Source: Thiotrichaceae bacterium
GTDB lineage: Bacteria; Pseudomonadota; Gammaproteobacteria; Thiotrichales; Thiotrichaceae
Reading direction: 5' to 3'
Assembly: GCA_015494435.1 (NCBI GenBank)
Contig: WGBH01000072.1
Location: forward strand, 1-7,089
DNA: 7,089 nucleotides
The translations under genes were made by a program, and so were the position numbers. The notes under the pieces are model-generated. The model searched no databases and was not told where the DNA came from. It saw only the letters and a program-made list of their open reading frames with translations. Below are positions 5,155 through 7,089 of this stretch, piece by piece (the stretch's first letter is position 1; every line of letters starts with the position of its first letter).

Positions 5155-6774
5155 ATGAGTACAGTGAACTTATCAGGAACAAGAAATATTGATGCCTTAT
5201 TGGTTGGAACATATTGGGCAACAGCAAATACACAACTCACTTATAGCATTCCAACTCCTGTAGGAGGTACTTTTTGGGATTCCCCCTATAGCCAAGAGAA
5301 AGAACCTGATACATGGAGCGCATTAACCACTGCACAAGCAACAGCATTTAAACAGGCTCTGCAAACATGGTCGGATGTGGCGAATATTACATTGGTTGAA
5401 GTCCCTGATACCAATACAAGCTATGGCGATATTCGCATTGCTTTTAGTCAAACCGTAGCAAAGCAACCTGATGCGGCAGCATGGGCTTATCTTCCCGATG
5501 ATATAGGAATTTCAGACCCTGCTGGGGATGTTTGGCTTAATCCTGAAATCACTGAATACTCCTCAGGTAGCTATGGCTTTTCAACATTGATTCATGAATT
5601 AGGTCATGCTTTTGGTCTAAAACATCCCTTTTCTGAAACTCCTTTAAATTCAACACAGTTAAGTAACGCCTTAGACACAACACAATATACCATTATGTCT
5701 TATACAGATTATGAAGGCGCAGGTTATATTTTTGAAGCCGCAGAAGATGGGGGTTATTATTACAGCCCTATCAATCCAACCACTCCGATGCTATTGGATA
5801 TACAAGCAATACAGTATATCTATGGTGAAAACAGCCAGTTTCATTTAGAAAATAATACCTATCAATTCAGTAATACCCACGGTGAATTAAAGACCATTTG
5901 GGATGCAGGTGGCATTGATACCTTTGATTTATCAAATCAAACGCTTGATATGAAAATCAATCTTAATGACGGTGTTTTTAGTTCATTAGGGGTGAAACAA
6001 TTAGAGCCTAATGGTTCTTTACTCACTGCTACGGACAATATTGCTATCGCTTACAACACGGAAATAGAAAATGCTATTGGCGGTAAAGGTAACGATATTA
6101 TTACAGGTAATGAACTACAAAATGAAATAACAGGGGGACAGGGCGATGACATCATTGATGGTGGTTTAGGTGTGGATACGGCGATCTATCTAGGAAATAA
6201 AAATCAATACACGCTTGAAGTAATAGGCGAGACCATTACCGTAAAAGACAATAGTAATCATAATGAAGGGTTAGATACGCTCTATAATATCGAAAACATT
6301 ACCTTTAGCGATCAAACCATTACAACCAAGACTTTAAATATCACCGAAACCCCACCGACTAAATCAAGTGAAGTCATTACACAACCCGTTGAAGGTGATG
6401 AGAATCATATTAATTATTTTTTACTAGAGATCAGCGAACCATTGACAACGACTGTAAGTGTTCATTATAACACCCAAGATAATACTGCCATAGCCGGGCA
6501 GGATTATATCGCTACATCAGGCATCGCTACGATTGAAAAAGGTGAAACCAGTACTGTCATTGCGGTAGAGATTATCGCAGATACTATTAAAGAAAATGAT
6601 GAAAGCTTTTTATTGGTTGTCACTGATCCAGAAAGGACTATATTTCCCTCTGATACGACACAAATAACAGCCACTCATACCATTATTGATGATGATATAA
6701 ATACCCACAGCAATCGAAGCAATGATCTTATTGGTATTAGTCTGTTTGATAATGAGCTTAATACTATAGCTTAA
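5155..6774 (+). CDS. Serralysin-like M10 metalloprotease with RTX repeats and Calx-beta domain
   Basis: This is a secreted zinc endopeptidase of 539 aa. The catalytic domain covers about 13-225, with the metzincin zinc site HELGHAFGLKH (H147, E148, H151, H157) and the Met-turn IMSYTDY (M181, Y183). Four glycine-rich nonapeptides follow at 309-344 (GGKGNDIIT, GNELQNEIT, GGQGDDIID, GGLGVDTAI); the second is degenerate. A YTLEV...GLDTLYNIENITFSD segment (352-385), typical beside RTX blocks, comes next. Residues about 406-514 form a Calx-beta domain (DNTAIAGQDYIATSG ... NDESF ... IIDDD). No Sec signal is seen, so type I export by a C-terminal signal is likely, but no ABC exporter, membrane-fusion protein or inhibitor gene is in the window. 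Classical serralysins lack Calx-beta and end in an RTX/export domain. Here the 25-residue tail after Calx-beta is short and may be shortened. AAGGA 11 bases upstream supports the start. Confidence 0.92.
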   Translation: MSTVNLSGTRNIDALLVGTYWATANTQLTYSIPTPVGGTFWDSPYSQEKEPDTWSALTTAQATAFKQALQTWSDVANITLVEVPDTNTSYGDIRIAFSQTVAKQPDAAAWAYLPDDIGISDPAGDVWLNPEITEYSSGSYGFSTLIHELGHAFGLKHPFSETPLNSTQLSNALDTTQYTIMSYTDYEGAGYIFEAAEDGGYYYSPINPTTPMLLDIQAIQYIYGENSQFHLENNTYQFSNTHGELKTIWDAGGIDTFDLSNQTLDMKINLNDGVFSSLGVKQLEPNGSLLTATDNIAIAYNTEIENAIGGKGNDIITGNELQNEITGGQGDDIIDGGLGVDTAIYLGNKNQYTLEVIGETITVKDNSNHNEGLDTLYNIENITFSDQTITTKTLNITETPPTKSSEVITQPVEGDENHINYFLLEISEPLTTTVSVHYNTQDNTAIAGQDYIATSGIATIEKGETSTVIAVEIIADTIKENDESFLLVVTDPERTIFPSDTTQITATHTIIDDDINTHSNRSNDLIGISLFDNELNTIA

Positions 6775-6849
6775 GCGTAAGAAGTTTCAATTCCTGATGT
6801 CTCGTTCCGCTCCAAAAAATCATATACTATCGCATACAGACAGATTAGG

Positions 6850-6960
6850 TTGATTCGCTCTCCGTTAATATCTATGACTAGCACGTAACTGGAGTCCTGA
6901 AGGGGCGGTCACTCGACTACATACACATAGCAAAGCTAACTCCTCCGAGGCACAAGGTCT
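6850..6960 (-). ncRNA. Possible omega-RNA (reRNA) scaffold of the TnpB element
   Basis: In TnpB elements the guide RNA scaffold overlaps the 3' end of tnpB and runs to the element end, with the guide taken from the flank. Here, on the minus strand, TAGC-TTT-GCTA forms a hairpin (6928-6938), GGAGT (6939-6943) pairs with ACTCC (6891-6895), and GTGAC (6908-6912) can pair with GTTAC (6885-6889). The last two pairings would cross as a pseudoknot. The segment ends near GAATCAAC; the guide would then begin near 6848-6850 with TAATCTGTCTG. The pairings were found by eye and are short. A decayed or non-functional RNA is possible, as the partner protein looks inactive. Confidence 0.35.
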
Positions 6961-7089
6961 TCCCCATCACTGACAGAACATTATGTGCAGCATTTATGCC
7001 TGCACGAGAAACCTCCCCACTGATGTGATAAAACTTATCGCCTACCCATTTATTCCTAAAGAACAACAGGCACTTGAGTCCATTTGTGA
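6917..7089 (-). pseudogene. tnpB: TnpB-like RNA-guided nuclease, C-terminal fragment with lost catalytic Asp
   Basis: Only the last 56 codons and the stop (6917-6919) are inside the window. They read NKWVGDKFYHISGEVSRAG, then INAAHNVLSVMGKTLCLGG, ending SFAMCM. This matches the C-terminal part of IS200/IS605-family TnpB, where a zinc-ribbon region is followed by the RuvC-III motif (R)ADxNAAxNIL. Two features point to decay. The motif reads RAGINAA, so the third RuvC Asp is Gly (GGC, one base from GAC). The region expected to carry zinc-ribbon cysteines reads LKCLLFFRNKW with only one Cys, whereas the next frame shows two adjacent Cys, as if small compensating indels had occurred. I infer an inactive copy, but the rest of the gene is not visible. 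Assignment rests on this short segment. Confidence 0.6.

Larger units (their letters stand above)
6848..7089 (-). mobile_element. 3' end of an IS200/IS605/IS1341-type element, continuing past the window
   Basis: The minus strand enters from the right edge with the end of a TnpB-like gene, followed by about 70 bases that are relatively GC-rich and structured, ending in GAGCGAATCAAC (about 6849-6860). Ends of this family have no terminal inverted repeats and often finish with a TCAA-type motif, as in IS608 and ISDra2. I therefore place the right end near 6848-6851, with uncertainty of several bases. Between it and the protease stop, bases 6775-6847 show nothing recognisable and no clear terminator. 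Confidence 0.5.

Noticed and set aside
5025..5240. 71-codon open frame on the minus strand
   Set aside because: It overlaps the start and promoter of the protease gene in antisense and has no family resemblance.
1..7089. CRISPR array, tRNA or rRNA genes
   Set aside because: No regularly spaced direct repeats, no cloverleaf with TTC-A-A loop signature and no rRNA-like segment were seen on either strand.

Overview
The window is AT-rich bacterial DNA that looks gammaproteobacterial. The best evidence is the tsaE gene followed on the same strand by an AMIN/Amidase_3 amidase, the arrangement of the E. coli tsaE-amiB-mutL cluster, together with a TsaE protein very close to the enterobacterial type. 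I cannot name a genus. The pieces of dead genes, dispersed palindromes and a transposon end suggest a repeat-rich genome, of the kind seen in Thiotrichales, but that is only a guess.

Layout. Bases 1-141 hold nothing I can identify. From 142 to 1989 the minus strand carries tsaE (t6A tRNA modification ATPase) and then a Tat-exported N-acetylmuramoyl-L-alanine amidase, with a good promoter at 2060-2088. The usual neighbours nnrD and mutL are absent from this window. From 1990 to 2387 there is no intact gene, but the minus strand keeps an open tail of about 57 codons from a lost gene (2103-2276) next to a 13-bp-stem dispersed palindrome (2295-2339).

Two divergent lipoprotein genes follow. The minus-strand gene (2388-3857) makes a large lipoprotein of unknown function with four extra cysteines. 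The plus-strand gene (start placed at 4058) makes a smaller one. Its predicted promoter is overlaid by two copies of the 11-bp palindrome CTATC-S-GATAG, one exactly in the -35/-10 spacer and one over the expected transcription start. This looks like an operator for a regulator not encoded here.

From 4706 to 5154 there is no intact gene. The minus strand holds a decayed Phd/YefM-type antitoxin (in-frame TGA, apparent internal deletion, frameshift) with no toxin beside it, and then a bulged inverted repeat just upstream of the predicted promoter of the next gene. From 5155 to 6774 lies a serralysin-like M10 metalloprotease with four RTX-type nonapeptides and a C-terminal Calx-beta domain, probably a type I secretion substrate. 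No secretion genes are present in the window.

The right edge (about 6848-7089) is the 3' end of an IS200/IS605/IS1341-type element on the minus strand. It contains the last 56 codons of a TnpB-like nuclease in which the RuvC-III Asp is replaced by Gly, followed by a possible omega-RNA segment. Apart from the tsaE-amidase pair, the genes look like independent transcription units. I found no intact new multi-gene system. The most original signals are the promoter-embedded operator pair, the antitoxin relic and the TnpB/omega-RNA end.
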